Shown: piece after piece, positions 28,065-36,282 of the stretch
Layout: every line of letters starts with the position of its first letter
Numbering within the stretch: position 1 is the first letter of the stretch
NCBI RefSeq assembly: GCF_027924185.1
Contig: NZ_BRVO01000001.1
Location: 1,612,001-1,676,000 of the forward strand
DNA: 64,000 nt
DNA from: Neptunitalea lumnitzerae
GTDB taxonomy: Bacteria; Bacteroidota; Bacteroidia; Flavobacteriales; Flavobacteriaceae
Direction of reading: 5' to 3'
The notes under the pieces: generated by a model
What the model saw: only the letters and a program-made list of their open reading frames with translations
Databases searched by the model: none
Told to the model about the DNA's origin: nothing
Position numbers and translations under genes: made by a program

Positions 28065-29426
28065 ATGGATCAGAACAATTATGCAGTAGGATTAGACATA
28101 GGAACCACCAAGATTGTAGCTATGGTGGGGAGAGAAAATGAATTTGGTAAGATTGAAATTATTGGTGTAGGAAAGTCTAAGAGTTTGGGCGTTCACAGAG
28201 GGGTAGTTAATAATATTACCCAAACCATTCAATCTATTCAAAAAGCTGTTCAGGATGCTGAAAGTGTTGCAGGTGTTTCTATTTCAGAAGTTGTAGTAGG
28301 TATAGCCGGGCAACATATTCGTAGTTTACAACACAGTGATTATATAACCAGACCAAGTTTTGACGAAGTTATAGGAAACAAAGATGTAGAAGATCTTTGT
28401 AACCAAGTATATAAACTGGTAATGTTACCAGGAGAAGAAATTATTCATGTATTACCACAGGAATACAAAGTAGACGGACAAGCTGAAATTAAGGAACCAA
28501 TAGGAATGTATGGTGGACGTTTAGAGGCTAATTTCCATGTAGTGGTAGGGCAAGTTTCTTCTATTAGAAATATAGGTAGATGTATTAAAAGTGCAGGCTT
28601 AGAATTAGGGGGTATTAATTTAGAACCTTTAGCTTCTGCCAATGCAGTTTTAAGTCAGGAAGAAAAAGAAGCAGGGGTAGCTCTTATTGATATAGGAGGA
28701 GGTACTACCGACCTAGCTATTTTTAAAGATGGTATTATTAGACATACCGCAGTTATACCTTTTGGTGGTAACGTAATTACAGAAGATATTAAAGAGGGTT
28801 GCTCAATTATAGAAAAGCAAGCCGAATTATTAAAAGTAAAATTTGGGTCGGCATGGCCAGGGGAAAATAAAGACAATGAGATTGTTTCTATACCTGGATT
28901 ACGTGGTAGAGAGCCTAAAGAAATTACTCTGAAAAACTTGTCTAAAATAATTCATGCCCGTGTGGTAGAAATTATTGAGCAAGTGTTTATGGAAATTAAA
29001 AATTACGGACACGAAGAACAAAAACGTAAACTTATTGCTGGTATTGTTTTAACAGGGGGAGGAAGCCAGTTAAAACACTTAAAGCAATTAGTAGAATATA
29101 TTACCGGAATGGATACCCGTATAGGGTACCCTAACGAGCATTTAGCCGGAGATTCTGATTCTGATATTGCAAGCCCTGTATATGCAACAGCAGTAGGGTT
29201 GGTAATGAAGGCTTTAGAATACCAAAAAATGCGCCCCGAACCGGAAGAAATTATAGAAGAAGAACCAATTGTAGAACAACACATAGCACCAACTATTAAC
29301 CCAGAGGAAACACCAGAAGAACCGGAGGCAACACCTGAAAAAGCACCGGAGTCTAAAGTGCAACGAAAGTCGTTTTTAGACAAGTTTACCGATAGGTTAA
29401 AGGATTTTTTAGATAACGCAGAATAA
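28065..29426 (+). CDS. ftsA: Cell division protein FtsA
   Basis: 453 residues, actin/Hsp70-fold ATPase. GLDIGTTKIVAMVG (phosphate 1) and ALIDIGGGTTDLAIF (phosphate 2) and LTGGGSQLKHLKQL (adenosine) are present. After a Pro/Glu-rich linker (~395-430) the last ~18 residues (FLDKFTDRLKDFLDNAE) form the amphipathic membrane-targeting helix that ties FtsZ to the membrane. Confidence 0.95.
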   Translation: MDQNNYAVGLDIGTTKIVAMVGRENEFGKIEIIGVGKSKSLGVHRGVVNNITQTIQSIQKAVQDAESVAGVSISEVVVGIAGQHIRSLQHSDYITRPSFDEVIGNKDVEDLCNQVYKLVMLPGEEIIHVLPQEYKVDGQAEIKEPIGMYGGRLEANFHVVVGQVSSIRNIGRCIKSAGLELGGINLEPLASANAVLSQEEKEAGVALIDIGGGTTDLAIFKDGIIRHTAVIPFGGNVITEDIKEGCSIIEKQAELLKVKFGSAWPGENKDNEIVSIPGLRGREPKEITLKNLSKIIHARVVEIIEQVFMEIKNYGHEEQKRKLIAGIVLTGGGSQLKHLKQLVEYITGMDTRIGYPNEHLAGDSDSDIASPVYATAVGLVMKALEYQKMRPEPEEIIEEEPIVEQHIAPTINPEETPEEPEATPEKAPESKVQRKSFLDKFTDRLKDFLDNAE

Positions 29427-29444
29427 AACCAGAAAAAGAAAAGT

Positions 29445-31556
29445 ATGACCAGTAACACAGAATTTGGAAACATTTCATTTGATTTACCTAAAAACCAAAG
29501 TAATGTTATAAAAGTGATTGGTGTTGGAGGAGGCGGTAGCAACGCTATTAATCACATGTTTCAGCAAGGGATTAATGGAGTTGACTTTGTTATTTGTAAC
29601 ACAGATTCACAGGCTTTACAGAACAGCTCAGTTCCTAATAAAATTCAGTTAGGAGTATCATTAACAGAAGGATTGGGAGCAGGTGCAAACCCCGATGTAG
29701 GAGAACAAGCAGCTATTGAAAGTTTAGAAGATATTAAAGGAATGCTAGATACTAGCACCAAGATGGCGTTTATTACTGCCGGAATGGGTGGTGGTACCGG
29801 TACCGGAGCAGCTCCTGTAATTGCTAAGCTTGCAAAAGATATGGATATTCTTACTGTTGGTATTGTTACTATGCCATTTCAGTTTGAAGGAAAAATGCGT
29901 AACGAACAGGCGCAAAAAGGTATTGAAAATCTACGTAAACATGTAGATTCTTTAATCGTTATCAATAATAATAAGTTACGTGAAGTTTACGGTAATCTTG
30001 GTTTTAAAGCTGGTTTTTCCAAGGCCGATGAAGTTTTAGCAACTGCCTCTAGAGGTATAGCAGAAGTAATTACGCATCACTATACGCAGAATATTGACTT
30101 GCGCGATGCAAAAACAGTATTATCTAACAGTGGTACTGCTATAATGGGGTCGGCAACAGCATCTGGTACACACCGTGCAGCAGAGGCTATTGCACAAGCG
30201 TTAGACTCTCCATTATTAAACGATAATAAAATTACTGGAGCACAAAATGTGTTGTTACTTATTGTGTCTGGTACTGAAGAAATTACTCTTGATGAAATTG
30301 GTGAAATCAACGACCATATTCAAGGAGAGGCTGGCCATAGCGCTAACATTATTATGGGTGTTGGTGAAGATGAAGAATTAGGAGACGCTATTGCAGTTAC
30401 CATTATAGCTACTGGTTTTAACCAAGATCAGCAGCATGAAATTGTAAATGTAGAAGCTAAAAAAATTATACATACACTAGAAGATGAACAACGTGCCACT
30501 CAGGATCTTTCTCCTAAGTCTACGGGTTCAAATTTTAGTAACGTAGTTGCAAAAAGCACCTCTGTAACTACCAAGGTTACTCAAGAGAGAATAGAAGTTG
30601 AGCAGGCGCCAGTGATTAAACACTCATTGGAAGAAGAGGTGGTAGAAGAAAAAGTAATTTTAGAGGCTACACCTGTAGCACCAGAAGCTCCTGTAGTAAA
30701 CCAGACTCCTGAAGTTACTGAAGCACCGATGGCACGCCCAGAAGGTTATGTTAAAACTACCGAGGTAATTAAGAATATTGACGTAGATGCAGAAGAGGTA
30801 ACTATAACCCCTATTGCAGCACCTATACAAGAAGAGGTAGTGTTAGAAGATGATTTTGAAATTATTGATACTACCGAGCATATTAACCAGATTGAGGTAA
30901 ACAACTTTGAAGAGGTAGAAGAAACTTCTAAAGAGCAGTTTAGCTTAAGTTTTGATATGCCGTTGTTTAAAGAAGAAGTAGAAGAGGAAGCACCACAAGC
31001 AGCTGTAAAGCACGAAGATGAAGAAGAGAAAGTGGTTATGTTTGAGCTTACCGATACTACTAAAGAAATAGAAGTAAACGATGCTTTAGAAATTACACCA
31101 CCAGAGGTAAACGATGGGGAAGTGAAGCGTTACAGCCTAGAAGATTACATGGAAATGGAATCGGCACTAGAAAATGCACGCCCACAAGAGCAACCAAAGA
31201 AAAAACCAGAGGTAGACCGTAGTGTAGTATTTGAGAAAAAGGTAGTGGTAGAAGAGGTAGAAGAAGTGGCTCCGGCAACGGAAAACACCGACCCTTTTAA
31301 TAACCCTATTAAAGATTTGTTACAAAGTAGAGCAGACGAGCGTAGAAGAAAGCTAAAAGACTTTAATTATAAGTTTAATAGCAACATCAAAAAAATTGAT
31401 GAGATAGAAAAGGAGCCTGCATATAAGCGTATGGGGGTAGACCTAAATGCACAGCCTACTATTAGTAATTCTTCTAGACTTTCTTTAAACAGAGATAGTA
31501 ACGATGAGTTACAATTAAGAAGCAATAACAGCTTCTTACATGACAATGTAGATTAA
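29445..31556 (+). CDS. ftsZ: Cell division GTPase FtsZ with very long acidic C-terminal linker
   Basis: 703 residues, against ~380-400 in most bacteria. The GTPase core (1-330) has GVGGGGSNAINHM, the tubulin signature GMGGGTGTGAAPVI and the catalytic T7-loop NDHIQGEAG. Residues ~350-640 are a Glu/Val/Pro-rich, probably disordered linker. The conserved terminal part is EIEKEPAYKRMGVDL, followed by ~35 more residues, where FtsZ-binding partners such as FtsA normally dock. Long FtsZ tails occur in Bacteroidota. Last gene of the dcw operon. Confidence 0.95.
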   Translation: MTSNTEFGNISFDLPKNQSNVIKVIGVGGGGSNAINHMFQQGINGVDFVICNTDSQALQNSSVPNKIQLGVSLTEGLGAGANPDVGEQAAIESLEDIKGMLDTSTKMAFITAGMGGGTGTGAAPVIAKLAKDMDILTVGIVTMPFQFEGKMRNEQAQKGIENLRKHVDSLIVINNNKLREVYGNLGFKAGFSKADEVLATASRGIAEVITHHYTQNIDLRDAKTVLSNSGTAIMGSATASGTHRAAEAIAQALDSPLLNDNKITGAQNVLLLIVSGTEEITLDEIGEINDHIQGEAGHSANIIMGVGEDEELGDAIAVTIIATGFNQDQQHEIVNVEAKKIIHTLEDEQRATQDLSPKSTGSNFSNVVAKSTSVTTKVTQERIEVEQAPVIKHSLEEEVVEEKVILEATPVAPEAPVVNQTPEVTEAPMARPEGYVKTTEVIKNIDVDAEEVTITPIAAPIQEEVVLEDDFEIIDTTEHINQIEVNNFEEVEETSKEQFSLSFDMPLFKEEVEEEAPQAAVKHEDEEEKVVMFELTDTTKEIEVNDALEITPPEVNDGEVKRYSLEDYMEMESALENARPQEQPKKKPEVDRSVVFEKKVVVEEVEEVAPATENTDPFNNPIKDLLQSRADERRRKLKDFNYKFNSNIKKIDEIEKEPAYKRMGVDLNAQPTISNSSRLSLNRDSNDELQLRSNNSFLHDNVD

Positions 31557-31580
31557 GTTATATATTATATATTGTATGAG

Positions 31581-31607
31581 AGCCCGGAAGTAATTTTTCG
31601 GGCTTTT
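31581..31607 (+). terminator. Rho-independent terminator of the dcw operon
   Basis: AGCCCG / loop / CGGGCT followed by TTTT, 25 bp after the ftsZ stop codon. Confidence 0.85.
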
Positions 31608-31669
31608 GTATTTCTGGTAATTACCAAATAGCGGTGCGTTTTTGTAACCGCTAAATAAATTAAAATTAA

Positions 31670-31677
31670 TACCTTTG
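31670..31677 (+). promoter_or_regulatory. -7 element TACCTTTG of the YqeY-family gene
   Basis: Exact TAnnTTTG match, 23 bp before the ATG at 31701 and after the ftsZ terminator, so the gene has its own promoter. Confidence 0.6.
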
Positions 31678-31700
31678 CACCTTACTAAATTGTACGTATT

Positions 31701-32150
31701 ATGAGTTTACAAGCCGATATAATGACTGCCATGAAAACCGCTATGAAAGCAAAAGATAGCGTATCTTTAGAGGCATTAAGAGCCATCAAATCTGCTATAT
31801 TATTAGCACAAACTGAAACAGGTTCTAAAGAAGAATTAACTGAAGACGATGAAATAAAAATACTTCAGAAGTTGGTAAAACAACGTAAAGATAGCGCTGC
31901 TATTTATACCGAACAGGGAAGAGCCGATTTAGCAGAGCCTGAAATAGCACAAGCTGCCGTAATAGAGCAATTTTTACCAGAACAATTATCGGAAGAAGAA
32001 GTAGAAAAAGTAGTAAAAGATATTATTGCTAAAACCGGAGCTGAAAGCATGAAAGACATGGGGAAAGTAATGGGTATGGCATCTAAAGAATTAGCCGGTA
32101 AGGCAGATGGTAAAACCATTTCTACCATCGTAAAAAAATCGTTATCGTAA
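31701..32150 (+). CDS. GatB/YqeY domain protein
   Basis: 149 residues, the standard size for stand-alone YqeY proteins. SLQADIMTAMKTAMKAKDSVSLEALRAIKSAI opens the helical domain shared with the tRNA-binding tail of GatB, and IEQFLPEQLSEEEVEKVVK is equally typical. It may bind tRNA, but no enzymatic activity is established. tRNA-Arg follows 13 bp later and may be read from the same promoter. Confidence 0.93.
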   Translation: MSLQADIMTAMKTAMKAKDSVSLEALRAIKSAILLAQTETGSKEELTEDDEIKILQKLVKQRKDSAAIYTEQGRADLAEPEIAQAAVIEQFLPEQLSEEEVEKVVKDIIAKTGAESMKDMGKVMGMASKELAGKADGKTISTIVKKSLS

Positions 32151-32163
32151 TTACGATAGTGTT

Positions 32164-32237
32164 GGCTCCGTAGTTCAACTGGATAGAATATCAGATTTCG
32201 GCTCTGAGGGTTGGGGGTTCGAATCCCTCCGGGGTCA
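32164..32237 (+). tRNA. tRNA-Arg (anticodon UCG)
   Basis: A full cloverleaf can be drawn: acceptor GGCTCCG / CGGGGTC (with two G-U pairs), anticodon stem TCAGA / TCTGA with loop TTTCGGC giving anticodon TCG (reads CGN codons), and T-arm with TTCGAAT loop. The discriminator is A and CCA is not encoded, as is common in this phylum. It marks the left edge of the accessory island. Confidence 0.93.
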
Positions 32238-32270
32238 CAAAAGAGGCATCAATTTGATGCCTCTTTTGTG
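32238..32270 (+). terminator. Strong hairpin terminator after tRNA-Arg
   Basis: AAAGAGGCATC pairs perfectly with GATGCCTCTTT around a 5-nt loop AATTT, with flanking bases extending the stem to about 15 bp and reaching the tRNA 3' end. It is partly symmetrical and can stop transcription both ways. Confidence 0.85.
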
Positions 32271-32510
32271 TATTATAAATCCAACTAATTCTATATTTTC
32301 ACCTCTTTTTATTTGAATTTTTTACATATTTTCCGGAATTCATGGGAAAATTGAAATGAATTTGTTTTTTGATAACCTGGTTAAACCTATTAAAATCGTT
32401 GAGGTGATAAGATTCGAACCTTATTGTTCACAGATAGTACTAGGCTAATCAGGAAAGAACACACTTTCAAATGCGATAACATTTTACCAAATGCTTAATC
32501 TAATTTCTTA

Positions 32511-32528
32511 TTTTGCCAAATGACAAAT
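32511..32528. promoter_or_regulatory. Crp-family operator, copy 1 (upstream of the Crp gene)
   Basis: TTTTGCCAAATGACAAAT, an imperfect copy of the palindrome found again before the next gene. Its centre is 36.5 bp upstream of the last base of the -7 box TAAATTTG (32549-32556). That -7 box ends 4 bp before the ATG, so the transcript may be nearly leaderless. Confidence 0.6.
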
Positions 32529-32560
32529 AGATAACTAACCATGATTATTAAATTTGTAAA

Positions 32561-33121
32561 ATGGAAAAACTCATAGAATATATTTTACAATTTGGCAACC
32601 TCAATAAGCAGCAAATTGAACTGATTTCAAAAAATGCAGCGGAAACTCAACTTCATAAGGACCAATATTTTGCAGAAGCAGGCAAAACGTTTAATCGGGT
32701 AGCTTTTGTTTTGGAAGGCGTTCTGCGTATTTGCTATTACAACAACAAAGGCGAAGAAATAACAAAGTATTTTATAGAAGAAAACAACTTCGTAGCAAAT
32801 CCATACCAAAACGAACCGTTCACAGAATACATTCAGGCAGCTACAGATTGTAAATTGATTGTATTTTACCCACAACAGTGGAGCCAACTTTCCAATACAA
32901 TTTTAGAATGGGATACTATTATAAATAAGATATTTCATCATGCTTTAATGAAGAAAATGGATAGGAGAAGTTCCTTGGTTTCTGAAGATGCCACAACACG
33001 TTATCTCAAATTTATAGAAAAATTCCCAAGCCTTACCAATCGGGTCCCACTTTCTTATATCGCTTCCTATCTTGGCATTACACAATCTTCCTTGAGCAGG
33101 ATCAGAAAAAATATAGCATAA
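32561..33121 (+). CDS. Crp/Fnr family transcriptional regulator
   Basis: 186 residues: N-terminal cyclic-nucleotide-binding-like barrel (~20-115, AGKTFNRVAFVLEGVLRICYYNNKGEEITKYFIEENNF) and a C-terminal HTH (~150-185, PLSYIASYLGITQSSLSRIRK). No Cys cluster for an iron-sulfur centre. The barrel lacks the RxS cAMP motif, so the ligand is unknown. Operators before this gene and before the downstream aldo/keto reductase suggest it controls both. Confidence 0.92.
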   Translation: MEKLIEYILQFGNLNKQQIELISKNAAETQLHKDQYFAEAGKTFNRVAFVLEGVLRICYYNNKGEEITKYFIEENNFVANPYQNEPFTEYIQAATDCKLIVFYPQQWSQLSNTILEWDTIINKIFHHALMKKMDRRSSLVSEDATTRYLKFIEKFPSLTNRVPLSYIASYLGITQSSLSRIRKNIA

Positions 33122-33127
33122 ATCCTT

Positions 33128-33145
33128 TTTTGCCAAATGGCAAAA
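33128..33145. promoter_or_regulatory. Crp-family operator, copy 2 (upstream of the aldo/keto reductase gene)
   Basis: Perfect palindrome TTTTGCCAAATGGCAAAA just after the Crp gene. Its centre is again 36.5 bp upstream of the last base of the -7-like box CACCTTTG (33166-33173), the same geometry as copy 1 and close to the -41.5 position of class II Crp activation. Confidence 0.7.
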
Positions 33146-33198
33146 GACTTTTAGTAGGGTTGCTGCACCTTTGCTTTCATAATTGAAAAACAGAGAAA

Positions 33199-34080
33199 AT
33201 GAATATTAAAAAAACAATTACTATTGGTGCCAATACAGCAAATCCTCTAACAGTAAAACGATTGGGTTATGGGACAATGCGTCTTCCTGGTGAACAAGTT
33301 TGGGGCGAACCAGAAAACAGGGAAGAAGCATTGCAGATATTAAAAGCAACTTCTGAAGGTGGTATTAATTTTCTGGACACAGCCGATTATTACGGAGAAG
33401 ATGTAACCAACCGACTCATTGAAGAAGCCCTGTATCCTTATAAAAAAGACTTGGTCATTTGCACTAAAGTGGGTGCCAAGAGAGGTGCCGATAAAAGCTG
33501 GGGTGTTTACGACGAACCTGAAAATTTGCGAGCGAGTATTGACAATAATTTAAAGACCTTAAAAATTGAGAAAATTCCACTGGTACATTTTCGTGTTATG
33601 CCCGGAACTTCCACACCCTTTGAAGAATCGTTAAATGCCATGTTCGACATGCAAAAAGAGGGGAAAATTTTGAACGTTGGTGTAAGTAATGTAACCCCAG
33701 AAGAATTAACAACAGCATTATCTTTGGGGAATGTGGCAAGTGTTGAAAATGCATTTGGATACGGACAACGAACGAGTTTTTCAGTATTTGGTCAAGAAGT
33801 TAGGGGTATGCAAGAAGTAATGGGTATTTGTGTAGAAAATGATATTCCGATGATTCCTTTCTTTTCTTTGCAAAATTCTTTACCTAAAAACGAAAACAAA
33901 ATTGCTGAAATTGCAGAAAAATACAATGCCACACCTGCACAAATAAATTTAGCGTGGTTGTTACACTATAATGATTTGATTTTGCCTATTCCCGGAACTT
34001 CCAAGTTAGCTCATTTTAAGGAAAATATTCAAGCTTTTGATATTCAACTTTCAGAAGATGATATGAAGTTTTTGGGATAA
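33199..34080 (+). CDS. Aldo/keto reductase
   Basis: 293 residues, (beta/alpha)8 NADPH-dependent oxidoreductase. The catalytic tetrad is visible: Asp and Tyr in FLDTADYYGE, Lys in ICTKVG and His in LVHFRV. The C-terminal cofactor segment is ILPIPGTSKLAHFKENI. It probably reduces an aldehyde or ketone; the substrate is unknown. Regulated by the upstream Crp-type protein according to the shared operator. Confidence 0.92.
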   Translation: MNIKKTITIGANTANPLTVKRLGYGTMRLPGEQVWGEPENREEALQILKATSEGGINFLDTADYYGEDVTNRLIEEALYPYKKDLVICTKVGAKRGADKSWGVYDEPENLRASIDNNLKTLKIEKIPLVHFRVMPGTSTPFEESLNAMFDMQKEGKILNVGVSNVTPEELTTALSLGNVASVENAFGYGQRTSFSVFGQEVRGMQEVMGICVENDIPMIPFFSLQNSLPKNENKIAEIAEKYNATPAQINLAWLLHYNDLILPIPGTSKLAHFKENIQAFDIQLSEDDMKFLG

Positions 34081-34225
34081 TCCAATATATGGAAAAAGAG
34101 GGCTGTATAAAAGGAAATAATTTTAAGCATTTCTTTTTTACTCCTTTGGGGATACATTGAAAAAATTTTAATGCCTACCCGCAAAGATTTAGTTTTCTAT
34201 TATTTATTTCAAAAACCAAAACCTA

Positions 34226-34505
34226 TTATTTAAAACTTGTACGAAATTCCTGTGGGGTTTGATTTGTTTTAGACTTAAATAGCTTATTAAAGGATTGTGA
34301 ATGTTCAAACTCCAATTCAAAAGCATTTTTGCTAACGGAAAGCTGGTTAGTAGAAAGGTGTTCCTTAGCCCTTTCGATAAGTTTGAAATGAATGTATTGC
34401 AGAGCGCTTTACCCAATTATCCAATTATGGAGTGGAACATCGCTTAAATATCCAGCAGAAATATTGAGTTGATATGTCAGTCAGGAACTGTAGTGTTGGC
34501 TTCCT
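34226..34505 (-). pseudogene. AraC family regulator, C-terminal remnant (frameshifted)
   Basis: On the minus strand, YIHFKLIERAKEHLSTNQLS onward through FEHSQSFNKLFKSKTNQTPQEF, ending at the stop 34226-34228, is the second HTH of an AraC protein. Upstream, in other frames, fragments such as YLSDV and LNISAGYL continue the first HTH, so frameshifts have broken it; the N-terminal domain is gone. It resembles the end of the intact AraC gene at 36283-37194 (KLIEKAKEKLSTTDLTVTEVAYELGFEHSQAFSKLFKSKT), so the two are likely paralogues. Confidence 0.75.
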
Positions 34506-34582
34506 TTGTTGTAATGTTTGTTACTGAAATAAGTATCTAAAATAGCTTCAGCAGTAAAGGGGCAAAACGCATCTAAAGAGGA

Positions 34583-34713
34583 AATAAAGATGCAATTACC
34601 CCAAAACGATCTGATAAATAAGTGATTTGAATTTTTTCAAGCAGCCAATATATCAGCTAAAAGCTTTAAATCCTCTATTAATTGGTTCGAGTTTTGTACC
34701 ATATCGTTCACAG
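34583..34713 (-). repeat. Repeat element A: conserved gene tail plus 30-bp non-coding block
   Basis: 131 bp, near-identical to 45045-45186. On the minus strand it starts CTGTGAACGATATGG, reads VNDMVQNSNQLIEDLKLL...ADILAA and stops at TGA. Past the stop is a spacer and then 30 bp (34583-34612) identical to copy B. All codon differences from copy B are synonymous, and the stop codon differs (TGA against TAA). It reads as the last 24 codons of an unrecognised protein, or as a 21-residue peptide starting at the ATG. GGGG (34559-34562) can pair with CCCC near 34600, with GCATCT / AGATGC nested inside. Confidence 0.8.
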
Positions 34714-34717
34714 GAAT

Positions 34718-34757
34718 ATAAAAAGCCTTCAAAGTCATTGATTTTGGAGGCTTTTTT
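34718..34757 (+). terminator. Hairpin terminator next to repeat element A
   Basis: AAAAAGCCTTCAAA pairs with TTTTGGAGGCTTTTTT across an 8-nt loop. It lies right after the conserved end of repeat A. Copy B has a hairpin of different sequence at the same place. Confidence 0.75.
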
Positions 34758-34907
34758 GGTTCAATTTTTACCCCAAAAAAATTATTTTATCTTAAATTAC
34801 TGATTATCAGTGATTTTATGATTCGAATCCCAAAAGGTTAATTGGAAATGATCCAATCTATCTTATGAATGATACAATTTAATATGAATTCATGATACTT
34901 AAACTTG

Positions 34908-35717
34908 TTATCCTTTGCTAAATTTTAATTCATCAAAATACATTTTTTTAATTTCTTTTCTGGATGCTTCCGCACCGATTTCCATGCGTCTGTTATAAAT
35001 GGCTTGAGCACTTTTACCCGCAAAATAACGCAGTTTATCTTTGTTGTCTGTGGTAGCATCATAAATCACCTCTGCAATTTCTTCAGGCGTAGAAGATGGC
35101 TTCACCATACCTAACATTTTATCTTCAACAGCTTCGTAATATGGAAGCGGTTTTACATCGGAATTATGACTGAATAAATCCGTATTCGTAGCACTCGGCG
35201 AAACAGTTTTTACCCCCACACCAAACATTGATAATTCAATAGATAAACATTCGCTCCAACCTTCCACTGCCCATTTTGTGCCATTGTAAATACTTGTAAA
35301 CGGGAAGCCTGTATGTCCTCCAATGGAAGTTACATTAAGAAATAATCCTTTTTTGCTTTCCCTGAAATAAGGAATAAACGCTTGTGTCACCCGTACTGTT
35401 CCTAAAAAATTAGTATCTACTTGTCTCACGATGTTTTCATCGGTAAAGGCTTCAAGGGAACTCATTAAACCATAACCGGCATTGTTTAGGACTACATCAA
35501 TATCGGTTAATGAAATTGCCTTTTCTACTGTTTTTTTAATTTGTGAAAGGTTCGTTACATCCAAAGGCAAAAGGGTTACATTTTCTAGTTTCGTAAGTTC
35601 TGTTTCTTTCTCAGGGTTTCGCATGGTAGCAATTACGCTCCAACCTTTGGATTGAAATAATTTTGCCGTTGCTTTTCCGATGCCGGATGAAGCCCCTGTA
35701 ATGAATATTGTTTTCAT
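34908..35717 (-). CDS. Short-chain dehydrogenase/reductase
   Basis: 269 residues, classical SDR. Cofactor loop TGASSGIGKA (~6-15), NNAGYG (~87), Ser in NVTSIGG and the catalytic YNGTK (YxxxK, ~152). No signal peptide. Transcribed away from an HxlR-type regulator with 83 bp between the starts, where repeated operator-like motifs lie, so it is likely the target of that regulator. Substrate unknown. Confidence 0.93.
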   Translation of the reverse strand: MKTIFITGASSGIGKATAKLFQSKGWSVIATMRNPEKETELTKLENVTLLPLDVTNLSQIKKTVEKAISLTDIDVVLNNAGYGLMSSLEAFTDENIVRQVDTNFLGTVRVTQAFIPYFRESKKGLFLNVTSIGGHTGFPFTSIYNGTKWAVEGWSECLSIELSMFGVGVKTVSPSATNTDLFSHNSDVKPLPYYEAVEDKMLGMVKPSSTPEEIAEVIYDATTDNKDKLRYFAGKSAQAIYNRRMEIGAEASRKEIKKMYFDELKFSKG

Positions 35718-35758
35718 TTTACTTTATTTTTTGATTACAATGTAAAAGTAAAAGCAAA

Positions 35759-35795
35759 AAGTATATATTTGATACTTGTATACAAAAGGATACTT
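35759..35795. promoter_or_regulatory. Candidate HxlR operator between divergent SDR and HxlR genes
   Basis: AAGTAT (35759-35764) and ATACTT (35772-35777) form a perfect inverted repeat. GATACTT occurs twice as a direct repeat, at 35771 and 35789, 18 bp apart, with the palindrome GTATAC between them. The regulator -7 box TATATTTG (35764-35771) is inside the motif, as expected for repression. Confidence 0.6.
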
Positions 35796-35800
35796 AATTA

Positions 35801-36142
35801 ATGACAAAGGAAGAAAAACGGTTTCAGGAAAAAATAAAGTCCATACAAGACACTATGTTTGTTATTGGCGGAAAATGGAAAATACCCATTATCCTGTCTG
35901 TTTACAGCGGTAACAAGCGGTTTAACGAGATTTCAAATTCCATTCCGAAAATCACCAACCGTGTTTTGTCCAAAGAATTAAAGCATTTGGAAGAAAACCT
36001 ATTGATTACAAGGAATGTAATTGAAGATTATCCTGTTAGGATTGAGTATGCTGTAACAGATTATGGCCTCGGGTTGGAAGAAATCGCGAAACCTCTGGAA
36101 AGTTGGGGCAAAAAACACAAGAAAAAAATCATCGGAAAATAG
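35801..36142 (+). CDS. HxlR family transcriptional regulator
   Basis: 113 residues, MarR-like winged helix. The family pattern VIGGKWKIPIILSVYSGNKRFNEISNSIPKITNRVLSKELKHLEENLLI is complete, followed by the wing VRIEYAVTDYGLGL. Unlike redox/aldehyde-sensing HxlR members it contains no cysteine, so it is not thiol-based. Divergent from the SDR gene. Confidence 0.92.
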   Translation: MTKEEKRFQEKIKSIQDTMFVIGGKWKIPIILSVYSGNKRFNEISNSIPKITNRVLSKELKHLEENLLITRNVIEDYPVRIEYAVTDYGLGLEEIAKPLESWGKKHKKKIIGK

Positions 36143-36282
36143 CTGTTGCTACTACAGCCCTTATGAATGGCGTTTGTTTTTTAATTATTGGGTGAATTAA
36201 ACTCTGTAACCCAATACTATTCTTATATCGGTCATCACTAAGATTTAGTATGCATATTACTTTTGGAGATAGGTTTTTACAA

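Larger units (their letters stand above)
34081..34907. other. Long intergenic stretch holding a dead AraC gene, repeat element A and a terminator
   Basis: The 827 bp between the aldo/keto reductase and the SDR gene contain, in order: ~145 bp with nothing recognised, an AraC-type pseudogene on the minus strand, repeat element A (34583-34713), a hairpin terminator (34718-34757) and ~150 bp of AT-rich sequence before the SDR stop. A short echo of the repeat (TTACCCCAAAA) occurs at about 34768. Confidence 0.7.

Noticed and set aside
29003-29542. 179-residue minus-strand frame across the ftsA/ftsZ junction
   Set aside because: Low-complexity Ser/Pro/Gly translation antisense to two conserved genes; a shadow frame.
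32400-32435. tRNA-like T-arm on the minus strand (GGTTCGAATC within a small dyad)
   Set aside because: No matching acceptor strand, anticodon arm or D-arm is found in the adjacent ~70 bp, so it is not a tRNA gene; a degraded tRNA tail cannot be excluded.
34204-34416. 70-residue minus-strand frame downstream of the aldo/keto reductase
   Set aside because: It is out of frame with the AraC similarity of the same bases; the real signal is the pseudogene in another frame.
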